A DNA stretch of 64,000 nucleotides. It comes from Pseudomonas sp. N3-W (GTDB taxonomy: Bacteria > Pseudomonadota > Gammaproteobacteria > Pseudomonadales > Pseudomonadaceae). The DNA lies in assembly GCF_024970185.1 (NCBI RefSeq), contig NZ_CP103965.1:1670001-1734000 (forward strand), in the 5' to 3' direction. A program made the position numbers and the translations under genes. Position 1 is the first letter of the stretch. Every line of letters starts with the position of its first letter. Of the stretch, positions 1-7,613 are shown piece by piece. Under the pieces are notes generated by a model. The model was not told the DNA's origin, made no database searches, and saw only the letters and a program-made list of their open reading frames with translations.

Positions 1-402
1 GAAGGCGTCGTTCATGTCCGCCACTTGCTTGTCGTCCAGGCCCTGTAACAACTCGATGGCGGACGGAGTGATTTCGCGGGCGGTCTGGGCGATGGCCGCT
101 TTGGCTTCCTGGGTGCGCGCTTGCAGTGCCTCGTCGGTCACTTGATTGGTCTCGACCATCGCCTGCAAGCGATCCAGCCAGTCGAGGTAGCCCGGCAATT
201 GTGTGGTGCAGTGCCAGCTCAGGTGTTCCTTGAGGCGTTCGTTGAACCAGCCTTTTTGCTCGCCGTTCATGTCGAGGTAGTCGCTGAGCGTCCACGGGAT
301 GATCACGTCGAGGTTGCGATAGGCCAGCCCGACACGGCTGCATGCGGTGATAGTGAGGCTGAGGGTGATGAGCATCAAGAGGTGCTTTAACCGGCGCGTC
401 AT
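1..402 (-). CDS. DUF6279-type lipoprotein, C-terminus outside window
   Basis: The first 134 residues of a minus-strand gene that runs off the left edge. It opens with a basic N-terminus (MTRR), a hydrophobic stretch and a lipobox (I-T-A-C) with the acceptor cysteine at residue 21, so it should be a lipid-anchored envelope protein. The mature part is helical and polar, with phrases such as LDVIIPW and MNGEQKGW that I associate with the DUF6279 lipoproteins of Pseudomonas. The ATG at 400-402 is the first in frame and fits the signal peptide. Function is unknown. The neighbouring porin is on the same strand, 68 bp away. Confidence 0.7.
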   Translation of the reverse strand, partial: MTRRLKHLLMLITLSLTITACSRVGLAYRNLDVIIPWTLSDYLDMNGEQKGWFNERLKEHLSWHCTTQLPGYLDWLDRLQAMVETNQVTDEALQARTQEAKAAIAQTAREITPSAIELLQGLDDKQVADMNDAF

Positions 403-470
403 GAGCGAGTCCTTGCGAAGGCGTAGGTTCTCTTTATGTGAACGCAGGATGAGCCCGGCAGTTCAGCCGA

Positions 471-1187
471 TCAATAGAAGGCCCGTTCGGCCTTGAGGGT
501 CAACAAGCCGTCGCACTGGCTGTTGTGCCCGGAGTAGGCGGTGCAATCGTTGCCGCTGAGGCTGGAGTCGCTGTAGATCAGGTCCAGGTCAACGCCCATG
601 AAGGCGCGTGACAGTTGCAGCGACCAGTCGTTGAAACTGCCCACCGTGCCGCCGTCCACAGAGGCCGGCGTGTTGAGCTGGTGGGTGGTGTATTTCATGC
701 TGATCCCGACGCCGAATGGCTGATTGCCGCCCAAGTCAGCGAACAGGGTGCTGTTCTGTTTGTCCGGGTCGTTGCTGAAGGCCGCACCGAAGCGGCTGCC
801 CAGTACGGTCAAGCCGCCAAAGAATTCCTGGCTGTCGAGCGTGTCCACTTTCGGATAGCTGTAGTGGATCATGCCGATTTCGTAGCCGAGGGTTTTGTCG
901 AAGGGCTGTTTAAACCCCATGTAGGAGTCGACTTCGAGATTGCTGCCGGGGCTCAAACCCATGCTCGGCGACCACTGGCCGACGTACCAGCCGCTGTCAT
1001 GACCCAGGTCGAGACCGCCATGGAACGAGCCGGTGCTGGCCGGTTTTACCAGCCCTTGGGCCATGCTGCGGGCGGGTGTAGTGCCGAGTTTGAGGTCGAA
1101 GTCACCCCATTCACGCTGGAAGATTTGCGCGTGGGCGAGCGAACACGACAGCAAGGTGCCGAGCAACAAGAAAGAGGGTTTGAGCAT
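471..1187 (-). CDS. TorF-family putative outer-membrane porin
   Basis: 238 residues with a cleavable signal peptide ending around ALAHA-Q at residue 21. The rest alternates polar and hydrophobic residues with many Gly, Tyr and Ser, typical of an outer-membrane beta-barrel, and ends in an aromatic residue (ERAFY) as barrel proteins do. The body resembles the TIGR02001/TorF group of small bacterial porins of unknown substrate. Two cysteines near the C-terminus (NDCTAYSGHNSQCDG) could form a loop disulphide. It lies upstream of the DUF6279 lipoprotein on the same strand. Family assignment is from memory of the sequence pattern. Confidence 0.65.
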   Translation of the reverse strand: MLKPSFLLLGTLLSCSLAHAQIFQREWGDFDLKLGTTPARSMAQGLVKPASTGSFHGGLDLGHDSGWYVGQWSPSMGLSPGSNLEVDSYMGFKQPFDKTLGYEIGMIHYSYPKVDTLDSQEFFGGLTVLGSRFGAAFSNDPDKQNSTLFADLGGNQPFGVGISMKYTTHQLNTPASVDGGTVGSFNDWSLQLSRAFMGVDLDLIYSDSSLSGNDCTAYSGHNSQCDGLLTLKAERAFY

Positions 1188-1396
1188 GCGTCACTCCATG
1201 AACAGCGAGAGAGCAGGAATCAGAAACCTGTCGAAACGCTTGATCCAGACGTGTGCAAGCATACCGGCGAATGATCGGCATCGAGGGCCGTTCGTCGATT
1301 TATGAAATATTGATGGGTCAGCGAGGGTGTTGCGAGGTGGGTTCCAGTCCAGACGCTTCGAAGCTCAAAGCGCCTATGGACCAGTTAACGCAGGTC

Positions 1397-1585
1397 TTAC
1401 TTTTTGCCCAGCGTGATCTGCTTGGACGGGCCGAATGTCTGGCCGCTGACGCCTTTGGCGATTTGCTGGATTTCGCCGCCGGACTTGAGGAACGCAGCAA
1501 TCTGGCTGTTGATCGATTCGCTGGTTTCAACGGCTGGAGCTGGCTTTGCTTTGCTGTTGGATGCTTTTACACGCATGGCGGCCAT
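1397..1585 (-). CDS. Small basic protein of unknown function
   Basis: About 62 residues starting MAAMRVKAS and ending in a basic tail (QITLGKK). It has a Lys/Ala/Pro-rich N-terminal 20 residues, then a short helical part (INSQIAAFLKSGGEIQQIAKGV). No membrane segment, signal peptide or catalytic motif is visible. The ATG at 1583-1585 is chosen because ACAGG lies just upstream; a second ATG four codons in (MRVKAS) is equally possible, while the longer open frame upstream has no ribosome site. The pattern resembles small proteins often seen unannotated in Pseudomonas, but I do not recognise a function. Confidence 0.55.
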   Translation of the reverse strand: MAAMRVKASNSKAKPAPAVETSESINSQIAAFLKSGGEIQQIAKGVSGQTFGPSKQITLGKK

Positions 1586-1935
1586 TAACCTGTAGAAAAT
1601 TAACTTGGCCAGGCATAGTACAGGAAATACTTGACAATTGCTTGGTAAATATCCCCATGAAATAACCGATGCGGTGACTCGATTATTCACCAGTCATTGT
1701 TTGAAATATCCGCCTAAGCCGCTGTTTTCAAATAAGAACGCAGGCTATGAAGAAGCGTGTTTTTTGCCGTGCAGGCGGGTCGGGAGGGCAGGATCGGCCT
1801 GACGAGCGGCCTTCGTACCTCTAAAAAAACCGTGAAAATCAAAGCCCGCCAAGGATTTTCTTGCGCCACCGGGCCGGGTGCCGACCGCAGCCCGTAAAAG
1901 CGGGTAGAATGCCGCCACGCAATGAGGGTATTGAA
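1586..1935. other. 350-bp intergenic region with candidate cvfB promoter
   Basis: No convincing gene here. The stretch is A+T-richer than its surroundings at 1640-1760. A likely sigma-70 -10 box (TAGAAT, 1905-1910) lies 26 bp before the cvfB-like start and is followed by a GC-rich discriminator. The -35 box is not obvious. No strong terminator was seen for either side. Confidence 0.4.
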
Positions 1936-2772
1936 ATGGCTTTAATCGGGCGCTACAACAGTTTGCAAGTGGTTAAACACACTAACTTCGGTTTATATCT
2001 GGACGGTGGCGCGGATGGCGAAATCCTTCTGCCTAATCGTTATATCCCCAAAGATATTCCCAGCGAAGATGAAGATTGGCTGAACGTTTTTATTTATCTG
2101 GACAGCGATGACAAACTTATCGCCACCACTGAAAAACCCAAAGTTCAGGTCGGTGAATTTGCCAGTTTGAAAGTCGTTGAAGTCAACAGCATCGGCGTGT
2201 TCCTGGATTGGGGCTTGCCGAAGGATCTGTTGCTGCCGTATTCCGAAGAAAAACGCCAGATGACCGCCGGTGAATATGTGGTGGTGCACGTCTACCTCGA
2301 CAAGCACACCCGTCGCATCACCGCCACGGCGCGCCTGGACCGTTATCTGGACAAGACGCCGGCCAGCTACACCCCGGGCCAGGAAGTTGACCTGCTGGTT
2401 GCCGAAGCCACCGACATGGGCTTCAAGGCGATCATCAACAACAAGCACTGGGGCCTGATTCACAAGAACGAAATCTTCAAGTTCATGCGCGCCGGCAAGG
2501 AAGAGAAGGGGTTTATCAAGGAAGTGCGCAGCGATGGCAAAATCAGCCTGAGCCTGCAACCGGTGGGCGAAGAAGCGGCCACCAGCCTGAACTCGAAGAT
2601 CCTCGCCAAACTGCGTGACAACAATGGCACCCTGCCGATCAGCGACAAGAGCGATCCGACGCTGATCAGCAGCATGTTCGGCGTCAGCAAAGGCAACTTC
2701 AAGAAGGCCATCGGCGCGTTGTACAAGAACGGCCAGATCGTCATTCATGCTGATCGCATTGAACTAAGCTGA
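1936..2772 (+). CDS. cvfB: CvfB/YitL-type S1 RNA-binding protein
   Basis: 278 residues built from S1-like OB-fold repeats and a C-terminal winged-helix domain, the layout of CvfB (conserved virulence factor B), an RNA-binding protein first studied in Staphylococcus. Visible repeats: residues about 1-65 (VVKHTNFGLYLDGG), 70-130 (VVEVNSIGVFLDWG) and 145-215 (VAEATDMGFKAIINNKHWG), then the winged helix (VSKGNFKKAIGALYKNG, about 250-270). Start chosen at ATG 1936, which has GAGGG 8 bp upstream; the open frame extends further but without a ribosome site. Role in Pseudomonas is unknown; a post-transcriptional regulator is inferred. Confidence 0.85.
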   Translation: MALIGRYNSLQVVKHTNFGLYLDGGADGEILLPNRYIPKDIPSEDEDWLNVFIYLDSDDKLIATTEKPKVQVGEFASLKVVEVNSIGVFLDWGLPKDLLLPYSEEKRQMTAGEYVVVHVYLDKHTRRITATARLDRYLDKTPASYTPGQEVDLLVAEATDMGFKAIINNKHWGLIHKNEIFKFMRAGKEEKGFIKEVRSDGKISLSLQPVGEEAATSLNSKILAKLRDNNGTLPISDKSDPTLISSMFGVSKGNFKKAIGALYKNGQIVIHADRIELS

Positions 2773-2783
2773 CCTCGCGCCGG

Positions 2784-2808
2784 CCCCATGTAGGGATATT
2801 ACATGGGG
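2784..2808 (+). promoter_or_regulatory. Hairpin overlapping the DUF2177 ribosome site
   Basis: CCCCATGT and ACATGGGG form a perfect 8-bp stem around a 9-base loop. The 3' arm supplies the only purine-rich stretch (GGGG) upstream of the ATG at 2819, so the hairpin could hide the ribosome site. There is no T-run, so it is not a classical terminator. Confidence 0.4.
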
Positions 2809-2818
2809 TTGGACTGCG

Positions 2819-3214
2819 ATGAAAAAAGCCTTGTTCGCCTACGCTGGCACCTTGCTGGCGTTTCTTGTGCTCGACGGGCTCTGGCTCGGCGTGCTGATGG
2901 CGCCGACCTACCGCGCGCTGCTCGGTTCGTTGATGCTCGACCAACCGCTGCTGGCTCCGGCAGCGTTGTTCTATCTCCTATATGTCGTCGGTTGCGTGGT
3001 GTTCGTGGTGTTGCCGGCGATTACCTGGCGGCGCGCTGCTTGCCTGGGCGCATTGCTCGGGCTGGTGGCGTACGGCACCTATGACCTGAGCAACTGGGCG
3101 ACATTGCGAGGCTGGTCGGCGCAGTTGGTGGTGATCGACATGCTTTGGGGTGCGTTCGCCACCAGTGTTGCCAGTTCCGTCGGCTACTGGCTGGCACGCA
3201 AGGCTGGGGCATGA
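2819..3214 (+). CDS. DUF2177-family membrane protein
   Basis: 131 residues with four predicted membrane segments (about 6-25, 47-68, 75-95 and 105-125). It matches the DUF2177 family in length and in the conserved phrases LDGLWLG near the N-terminus and YGTYDLSNWATLR in the third quarter. Inner-membrane location is inferred; function is unknown. It starts 46 bp after the CvfB-like gene, separated only by a hairpin, so the two may be co-transcribed. Confidence 0.8.
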   Translation: MKKALFAYAGTLLAFLVLDGLWLGVLMAPTYRALLGSLMLDQPLLAPAALFYLLYVVGCVVFVVLPAITWRRAACLGALLGLVAYGTYDLSNWATLRGWSAQLVVIDMLWGAFATSVASSVGYWLARKAGA

Positions 3215-3291
3215 CGCAACCCGCCATTTAAAGGTCTCTGACAGGCGGCATTTTTTGCCCGCCTGGTTGATAATCGACGGCATGACCTCTC

Positions 3292-3336
3292 GCCCCGGCG
3301 CTGCTTGTTCAACAAGCAGGTCGGGGCTTTGTCTTT
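3292..3336 (+). terminator. GC-rich hairpin with T-rich tail
   Basis: An outer stem (GCCCCG with CGGGGC) encloses an almost continuous inner palindrome (CTGCTTGTT / AACAAGCAG). It is followed by TTTGTCTTTT. It lies 77 bp after the DUF2177 gene and 45 bp before the EamA start, so it can end transcription of the former or act as an attenuator for the latter. Confidence 0.6.
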
Positions 3337-3380
3337 TACTGTCGAGTGCCTGCCATGGATTGTGTTGTCGAGGTGTTTCG

Positions 3381-4313
3381 GTGAGCGCCACACGGCGTAA
3401 CGCCGACGGGTTTGCCCTGCAGGTGATGATCGGCTTGTGCCTGGTCTGGGGTGTGCAGCAGGTGATGATCAAATGGGCCGCGCCGGATATCGCACCGGTC
3501 ATGCAGGCGGTCGGGCGCTCGGGCATTTCCGCGTTGCTGGTCGGTCTGCTGATCTGCTGGAAGAGCGGCTGGGATCAAGTGGGCAGCACCTGGCGCGGTG
3601 GCTTGTTGGCGGGCGCGTTGTTCGGCCTGGAGTTCTTCTTCATTTCCGAAGGCTTGCAACTGACCACGGCGGCGCACATGTCGGTGTTCCTTTACACCGC
3701 ACCGATATTCACCGCGCTGGGCGTGCACTGGCTGCTGCCCAGTGAGCGTTTGCGACCGCTGCAATGGCTGGGAATTGTCCTGGCGTTTATCGGCATCGCC
3801 ATCGCGTTTGCCGGGGGCGTTTCCTGGGACAACCTTGACCACCGCATGCTGATGGGCGACGCACTGGGCGTGCTGGCCGGCGCGGCGTGGGGCGCAACCA
3901 CGGTGGTGGTGCGGGCTTCGCGGCTGTCGGAAGCGCCAGTGACCCTGACCTTGTTCTACCAACTGATTGTCGGTTTTGTCGGCTTGCTGCTGATTGCGGT
4001 GCTCAGCGGTCAGGTCACCCATGTCAGCCTGACCCCCGTGGCGGTAGCCAGCGTGCTGTTTCAGGGGCTGGTGGTGTCGTTTTGCAGTTACCTGATCTGG
4101 TTCTGGCTGCTGCGCCGGTATATGGCGGCGAACCTGGCAGTGTTTTCGTTCATGACGCCGCTGTTCGGCGTCACTTTCGGTGTGGTGCTGCTGGGCGAGG
4201 AGCTGAGCCTGAACTTCATCATCGGTGCCGTGCTGGTGCTGCTCGGCATCACGTTTGTCAGCGCTGAGCAGTGGATGCGCCGTCGGCTGCGCAAAGCCCT
4301 CGGCCAACAGTGA
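3381..4313 (+). CDS. EamA/DMT-superfamily metabolite exporter
   Basis: 310 residues, the usual EamA size, with about ten membrane segments in two repeated five-helix halves. Recognisable are LCLVWGVQQVMIKW at the start of repeat one and the phrase GALLGLEFFF-like (GALFGLEFFFISEGL) in helix 3. The start is taken as GTG 3381, with GAGG 7 bp upstream; the open frame runs back to 3150 but that stretch contains the hairpin at 3292-3336. A short basic C-terminus (MRRRLRKAL) follows the last helix. Substrate unknown; members export amino acids, nucleotides or similar metabolites. Its 3' end overlaps the convergent MFS gene by 56 bp. Confidence 0.85.
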   Translation: MSATRRNADGFALQVMIGLCLVWGVQQVMIKWAAPDIAPVMQAVGRSGISALLVGLLICWKSGWDQVGSTWRGGLLAGALFGLEFFFISEGLQLTTAAHMSVFLYTAPIFTALGVHWLLPSERLRPLQWLGIVLAFIGIAIAFAGGVSWDNLDHRMLMGDALGVLAGAAWGATTVVVRASRLSEAPVTLTLFYQLIVGFVGLLLIAVLSGQVTHVSLTPVAVASVLFQGLVVSFCSYLIWFWLLRRYMAANLAVFSFMTPLFGVTFGVVLLGEELSLNFIIGAVLVLLGITFVSAEQWMRRRLRKALGQQ

Positions 4314-5436
4314 CCGGGCTGAGCAACAAGCCGCCGGCGATGAGCAAACCGCTGCCGGCGACGATCAGTGCCGGTTGCAAACCGCCGCTGAAATGACTGC
4401 TCAGCGCCGCCAACAACGGCCCGCACAGTTGACCCACGGCAAAGCAGGCGGTCAGCAGCCCGGCATTGCGCTGGGTGGCGTGGGGCGCCAGCTCCCGGGA
4501 GCGTTGCATCACCAGCTGCATGCAGGCCAGGAACGGCGTCCCGCAGAGGATCACCCCCAGCGCCAGCCCCGGACCACTGCCCAGCAGGCAGGCAAATACC
4601 CCGGCGGCTTGTAGCCACAAAGTCGCCATCAGCCAGTGTCGGGTGGCGTTCGGATTGTGCCGACGCAGACTCACCAGCACCACGCCGAGTGCCGCCGCCA
4701 GGCCGAAGCAGGGCCAGAACAGATCCGCCTGCCATTGCCCATGGAACTGTGCGCTGGCCATTTGCGAGAGGAAAGTGGCCGGGATGATGTAGCCCAACCC
4801 GTACAGACCATAGATCAGCGGCAAACGTCCGACACCGGGATTGCCCGAGGACGCGCTGGCCGGTGCGTTCGCCTGGACGCCTGGCTGCGGCAGGAACGGC
4901 AGAATACCCAGCAGCATCACCAGCCCGACAGCGGCATACACCAGCCACAAGGTCGCGGAGGTTTGCTGCAAAAGGTTCGAGCCCAGCGCCAACAGCCCTG
5001 TCAGAAAAATCCCCAGGCCCGGTCCGGCAAAGACCAGTGCCCCGAGTCGCGGGCGACCTGCCGCCGCCGCCAATGGCTGGCTCAGGGCGGTGATCATCAC
5101 CAACACCCAGGCGCTGGCCACCCCGGTGCCGAAACGCAGCAGCAGATGGGTCCAGAACCCGTTGGCCCAGAACGAAGCCAGGGTCAGCAGCACGCACAGC
5201 CACAAGCCGCCGAGCAGACGCCGGCGCACTTGTTCAGGGCGGTGCGAGAACATCGCATCCACCGCACCGACGAAATAGCCGAGGTAGTTGGCGGCGGCAA
5301 TCAGACCGGCGGCGGTCAGGTCGATCTGGCCTTCGCTGATCAGGTGCGGCAGTTGCGGCGTCAGGGCGAAACGCCCAATGCCCATGGCCATCATCAAGGC
5401 GATAAAACTGGCGGTTAAACGAATCAGCGGGGACAT
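4258..5436 (-). CDS. YbfB/YjiJ-family MFS transporter
   Basis: 392 residues with twelve predicted membrane segments. The opening (IALMMAMGIGRFALTPQLP) carries the GxGRFxxTPxLP motif that marks the YbfB/YjiJ branch of the major facilitator superfamily. Start ATG at 5434-5436 has AGGAG 8 bp upstream. It is divergent from a LysR regulator (103-bp gap), the usual arrangement for a regulator controlling its neighbour. The last 56 bp overlap antisense with the EamA gene, and no terminator separates them. Substrate unknown. Confidence 0.85.
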   Translation of the reverse strand: MSPLIRLTASFIALMMAMGIGRFALTPQLPHLISEGQIDLTAAGLIAAANYLGYFVGAVDAMFSHRPEQVRRRLLGGLWLCVLLTLASFWANGFWTHLLLRFGTGVASAWVLVMITALSQPLAAAAGRPRLGALVFAGPGLGIFLTGLLALGSNLLQQTSATLWLVYAAVGLVMLLGILPFLPQPGVQANAPASASSGNPGVGRLPLIYGLYGLGYIIPATFLSQMASAQFHGQWQADLFWPCFGLAAALGVVLVSLRRHNPNATRHWLMATLWLQAAGVFACLLGSGPGLALGVILCGTPFLACMQLVMQRSRELAPHATQRNAGLLTACFAVGQLCGPLLAALSSHFSGGLQPALIVAGSGLLIAGGLLLSPVTVGRGLCAADGASTAQR

Positions 5437-5540
5437 GGTCCAGGCTCCTGTTCGAGGATCAATGACCGTCAGGCTAGGACTGATTGACTTTCTTTAAAAA
5501 TGAATAATAGTGAGTAACTTGTTCTGATTTGGAGAATAGA
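5437..5540. promoter_or_regulatory. Divergent promoter region, MFS / LysR
   Basis: A 104-bp A+T-rich gap (notably 5485-5525) between divergent starts. It should hold both promoters and the LysR operator. No clean T-N11-A dyad could be singled out by eye. Confidence 0.45.
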
Positions 5541-6434
5541 GTGGAATTCAGCCAATTGCGGATTTTCCAGGCGGTAGCGCAAGAGGGCTCGATCACTCGC
5601 GCCGCCGAACGCCTGCACCGGGTGCCGTCGAACCTGTCGACGCGCCTTAAACAGCTGGAAGAACAGCTGGGTGTAGAGCTTTTCGTTCGTGAGCGTCAGC
5701 GTTTGCAGTTGTCACCTGCGGGAAAAGTCCTCTTGGACTACACCGCCAGGCTGTTTGCCCTACACGACGAAGCGCACGCGGCGGTGCAGGGCGGACAGCC
5801 GGCCGGGGACTTTGTGTTGGGCACCATGTACAGCACCGCGGCGATTCACTTGCCGGGTCTGTTGGCCCGTTATCACCGCATCTACCCGGCGGTGAATCTG
5901 CAAGTACAGTCCGGGCCCAGCGGCGAATTGCTCGAAGGGCTGCTCACCGGGCGTCTCGATGCGGCGCTGGTGGACGGGCCACTGGAGCTGGCCGGGCTCG
6001 ACGGCGTGCCGTTGTGCGACGAACGGCTGGTGCTGATCAGTGAAGCCGATCACCCGCCGATCCACAGCGCATTGGATGTCGAGGGGCGCTCGGTATTTAC
6101 CTTTCGTCAGGGCTGCTCTTACCGCATGCGCCTGGAAGCCTGGTTCGCCCACGACCACGCGGCCATGGGCCGGGCGATGGAGATCGAGTCGTATCCGGGG
6201 ATGTTGGCGTGTGTGATTGCCGGCTCGGGCGTGGCGCTGATGTCGGAGTCGATGCTGGCCAGCCTGCCGGGCCGCGAAAGCGTGGCGGTGCACCCGTTGG
6301 CCGAGCCGTTTGCCCGCGCCACCACCTGGCTGATGTGGCGCAAAGGCATGGTGGGCGCCAACCTGAACGCGTGGATCGAGCAGCAACAGGCGGTTTATCC
6401 GGCAGCGTCGATGCAGGCCCGGGACAGCGCTTGA
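5541..6434 (+). CDS. LysR-family transcriptional regulator
   Basis: 297 residues. The N-terminal winged helix-turn-helix is clear (FQAVAQEGSITRAAERLHRVPSNLSTRLKQLEEQLG, residues about 8-45), followed by the linker helix and a periplasmic-binding-protein-like effector domain (about 90-285). The sequence around the start of the effector domain (GDFVLGTMYSTAAIHLP) recalls the PtrR/YneJ branch, though I cannot confirm that. Start chosen at GTG 5541, with GGAG 6 bp upstream, rather than the TTG four codons earlier. It probably controls the divergent YbfB-type transporter. Confidence 0.85.
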   Translation: MEFSQLRIFQAVAQEGSITRAAERLHRVPSNLSTRLKQLEEQLGVELFVRERQRLQLSPAGKVLLDYTARLFALHDEAHAAVQGGQPAGDFVLGTMYSTAAIHLPGLLARYHRIYPAVNLQVQSGPSGELLEGLLTGRLDAALVDGPLELAGLDGVPLCDERLVLISEADHPPIHSALDVEGRSVFTFRQGCSYRMRLEAWFAHDHAAMGRAMEIESYPGMLACVIAGSGVALMSESMLASLPGRESVAVHPLAEPFARATTWLMWRKGMVGANLNAWIEQQQAVYPAASMQARDSA

Positions 6435-6572
6435 ACTAATGCCCAAGGATTTGGATCAATTCAGTAACAGATCATTGCGATCTTCGGCGAGCATTGCGTA
6501 GGACTTCGGACTATTATCAGTGCGAAGTGGCTACAGAATTACGCCACCCGGCACTACCCTGAAGGGGGCACC

Positions 6573-6701
6573 ATGAAAGAGAAAATCCAAAACTGGCTGC
6601 ACGACCTCGGTGTCGCACTCGGTTTGATCGAACCGCCTCTGCAACCTGTGCCTATTCGTACGGACGACGAACAGCGCCGCCGCCAGCCGCGTCGGCGGTA
6701 A
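6573..6701 (+). CDS. 42-residue conserved-looking small basic protein
   Basis: A short gene encoding 42 residues: an amphipathic N-terminal helix (MKEKIQNWLHDLGVALGLIE), a Pro-rich turn (PPLQPVPIR) and an arginine-rich C-terminus (RRRQPRRR). AGGGGG lies 5-10 bp before the ATG, a very strong ribosome site, and codon use is like a real Pseudomonas gene. A REP-like hairpin follows directly. I do not know its function. The basic tail could bind nucleic acid or acidic lipid headgroups, but that is speculation. Confidence 0.65.
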   Translation: MKEKIQNWLHDLGVALGLIEPPLQPVPIRTDDEQRRRQPRRR

Positions 6702-6710
6702 GGCTTGAAG

Positions 6711-6748
6711 ATCGCAGCCTTCGGCAACGCTTGTGCCGAGGTTGCGAT
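6711..6748. repeat. REP-like hairpin after the small gene
   Basis: ATCGCA...TGCGAT flank a nearly perfect inner stem (CTTCGGCA / TGCCGAG) with a 7-base loop. It sits between the 42-residue gene and the convergent MBL-fold gene and could stop transcription from the left. There is no T-run. Confidence 0.45.
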
Positions 6749-6789
6749 TGCGTGTGTTTGTGCAGGGGTTGGCGCAGGCTGCGCTCTTT

Positions 6790-7515
6790 TCAGCGGTGCA
6801 CCCGCAACCACTCATCAATCATCCCCCGCAAACGCTCCCCCGAAAAACTCCCGAAATGCCCGCCATGCACCGTGCGGATCGGCAGCGTCTGCAAGCGTCG
6901 CAAGCTGCGCGCGTAGTCGTCGAGATTGGAGTGATAGGCGTCTTCGATCAACGGCCCGTCGTAGATGATGTCGCCGCTGAACAGCGTCTCGCTGGCCGCC
7001 TCGTACAAGCTGATCCCGCCCGGTGAATGCCCCGGCGTGTGCAACACTTCCAGCACCCGATTCCCCAGATCCAGCACATCACCTTCTTCGATCAGCCCGG
7101 TGGCCGGCGCTGCTTTGACGCGGTATTGGGCGTAGCACAGCGGGCAATCCGGGTGCGCCTCGAACATCTCGTCACCGACAAATGCCGTGGCTAACGTGTT
7201 GTCGCCGTCCGGTGAGGCGAGGATTTGCGCCTCAGCCGGATGCACCAGCCGTTCGGCAAACTCATGATGCCCGGCAATGTGGTCAAAATGGCAATGGCTG
7301 GCCACCGCGACCAACGGCCGCTCGGTGATCCACGGCAATTGCTCGCGCAGGCTCACCAGTCCGGAACCGCTGTCCAGTAGCAAGTCCTTGTCGCGGCCCT
7401 GAATGTGCCACAGATTGCAGCGATAGAAGGGCCGGATGTACGGCTCGTGAATCAGGCGGATGCCGTCGCTGAGCTGTTTGACCTCGAACCACTGATCGCG
7501 GCTGACGATCTTCAT
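6790..7515 (-). CDS. MBL-fold metallo-hydrolase
   Basis: 241 residues of the metallo-beta-lactamase fold. The metal-binding motif HCHFDH (His74, His76, Asp78, His79), the later PGHSPGG histidine, the bridging aspartate (LFSGDIIYD) and a final HGGHFG histidine are all present, so a two-metal hydrolase is expected. The family includes glyoxalase II, lactonases and many unassigned enzymes, and nothing here fixes the substrate. It starts just beyond the terminator that closes the gbu operon, so it is probably a separate unit. ATG 7513-7515 is the only good start. Confidence 0.8.
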   Translation of the reverse strand: MKIVSRDQWFEVKQLSDGIRLIHEPYIRPFYRCNLWHIQGRDKDLLLDSGSGLVSLREQLPWITERPLVAVASHCHFDHIAGHHEFAERLVHPAEAQILASPDGDNTLATAFVGDEMFEAHPDCPLCYAQYRVKAAPATGLIEEGDVLDLGNRVLEVLHTPGHSPGGISLYEAASETLFSGDIIYDGPLIEDAYHSNLDDYARSLRRLQTLPIRTVHGGHFGSFSGERLRGMIDEWLRVHR

Positions 7516-7534
7516 AAGCAGATTCCTTCAGACG

Positions 7535-7583
7535 AAAAAAAACGAGTGTGACAAGTGGGAGGACCCGCCCGTGTCACACTCGT
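7535..7583 (-). terminator. Strong intrinsic terminator of the gbu operon
   Basis: Read on the minus strand, a perfect 12-bp stem (ACGAGTGTGACA paired with TGTCACACTCGT) with an 18-base loop is followed by eight T residues. It lies 31 bp after the stop of the sodium/solute symporter gene, so it ends that operon before the MBL-fold gene. Confidence 0.9.
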
Positions 7584-7613
7584 CGAAGAAAGCATCAAGT
7601 CGTTGTGTTCAGC

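Noticed and set aside
3242-3265. CAGGCGG/CCGCCTG hairpin as a terminator
   Set aside because: The T-run is in the loop rather than after the stem, so it does not fit an intrinsic terminator; the better one is at 3292-3336.
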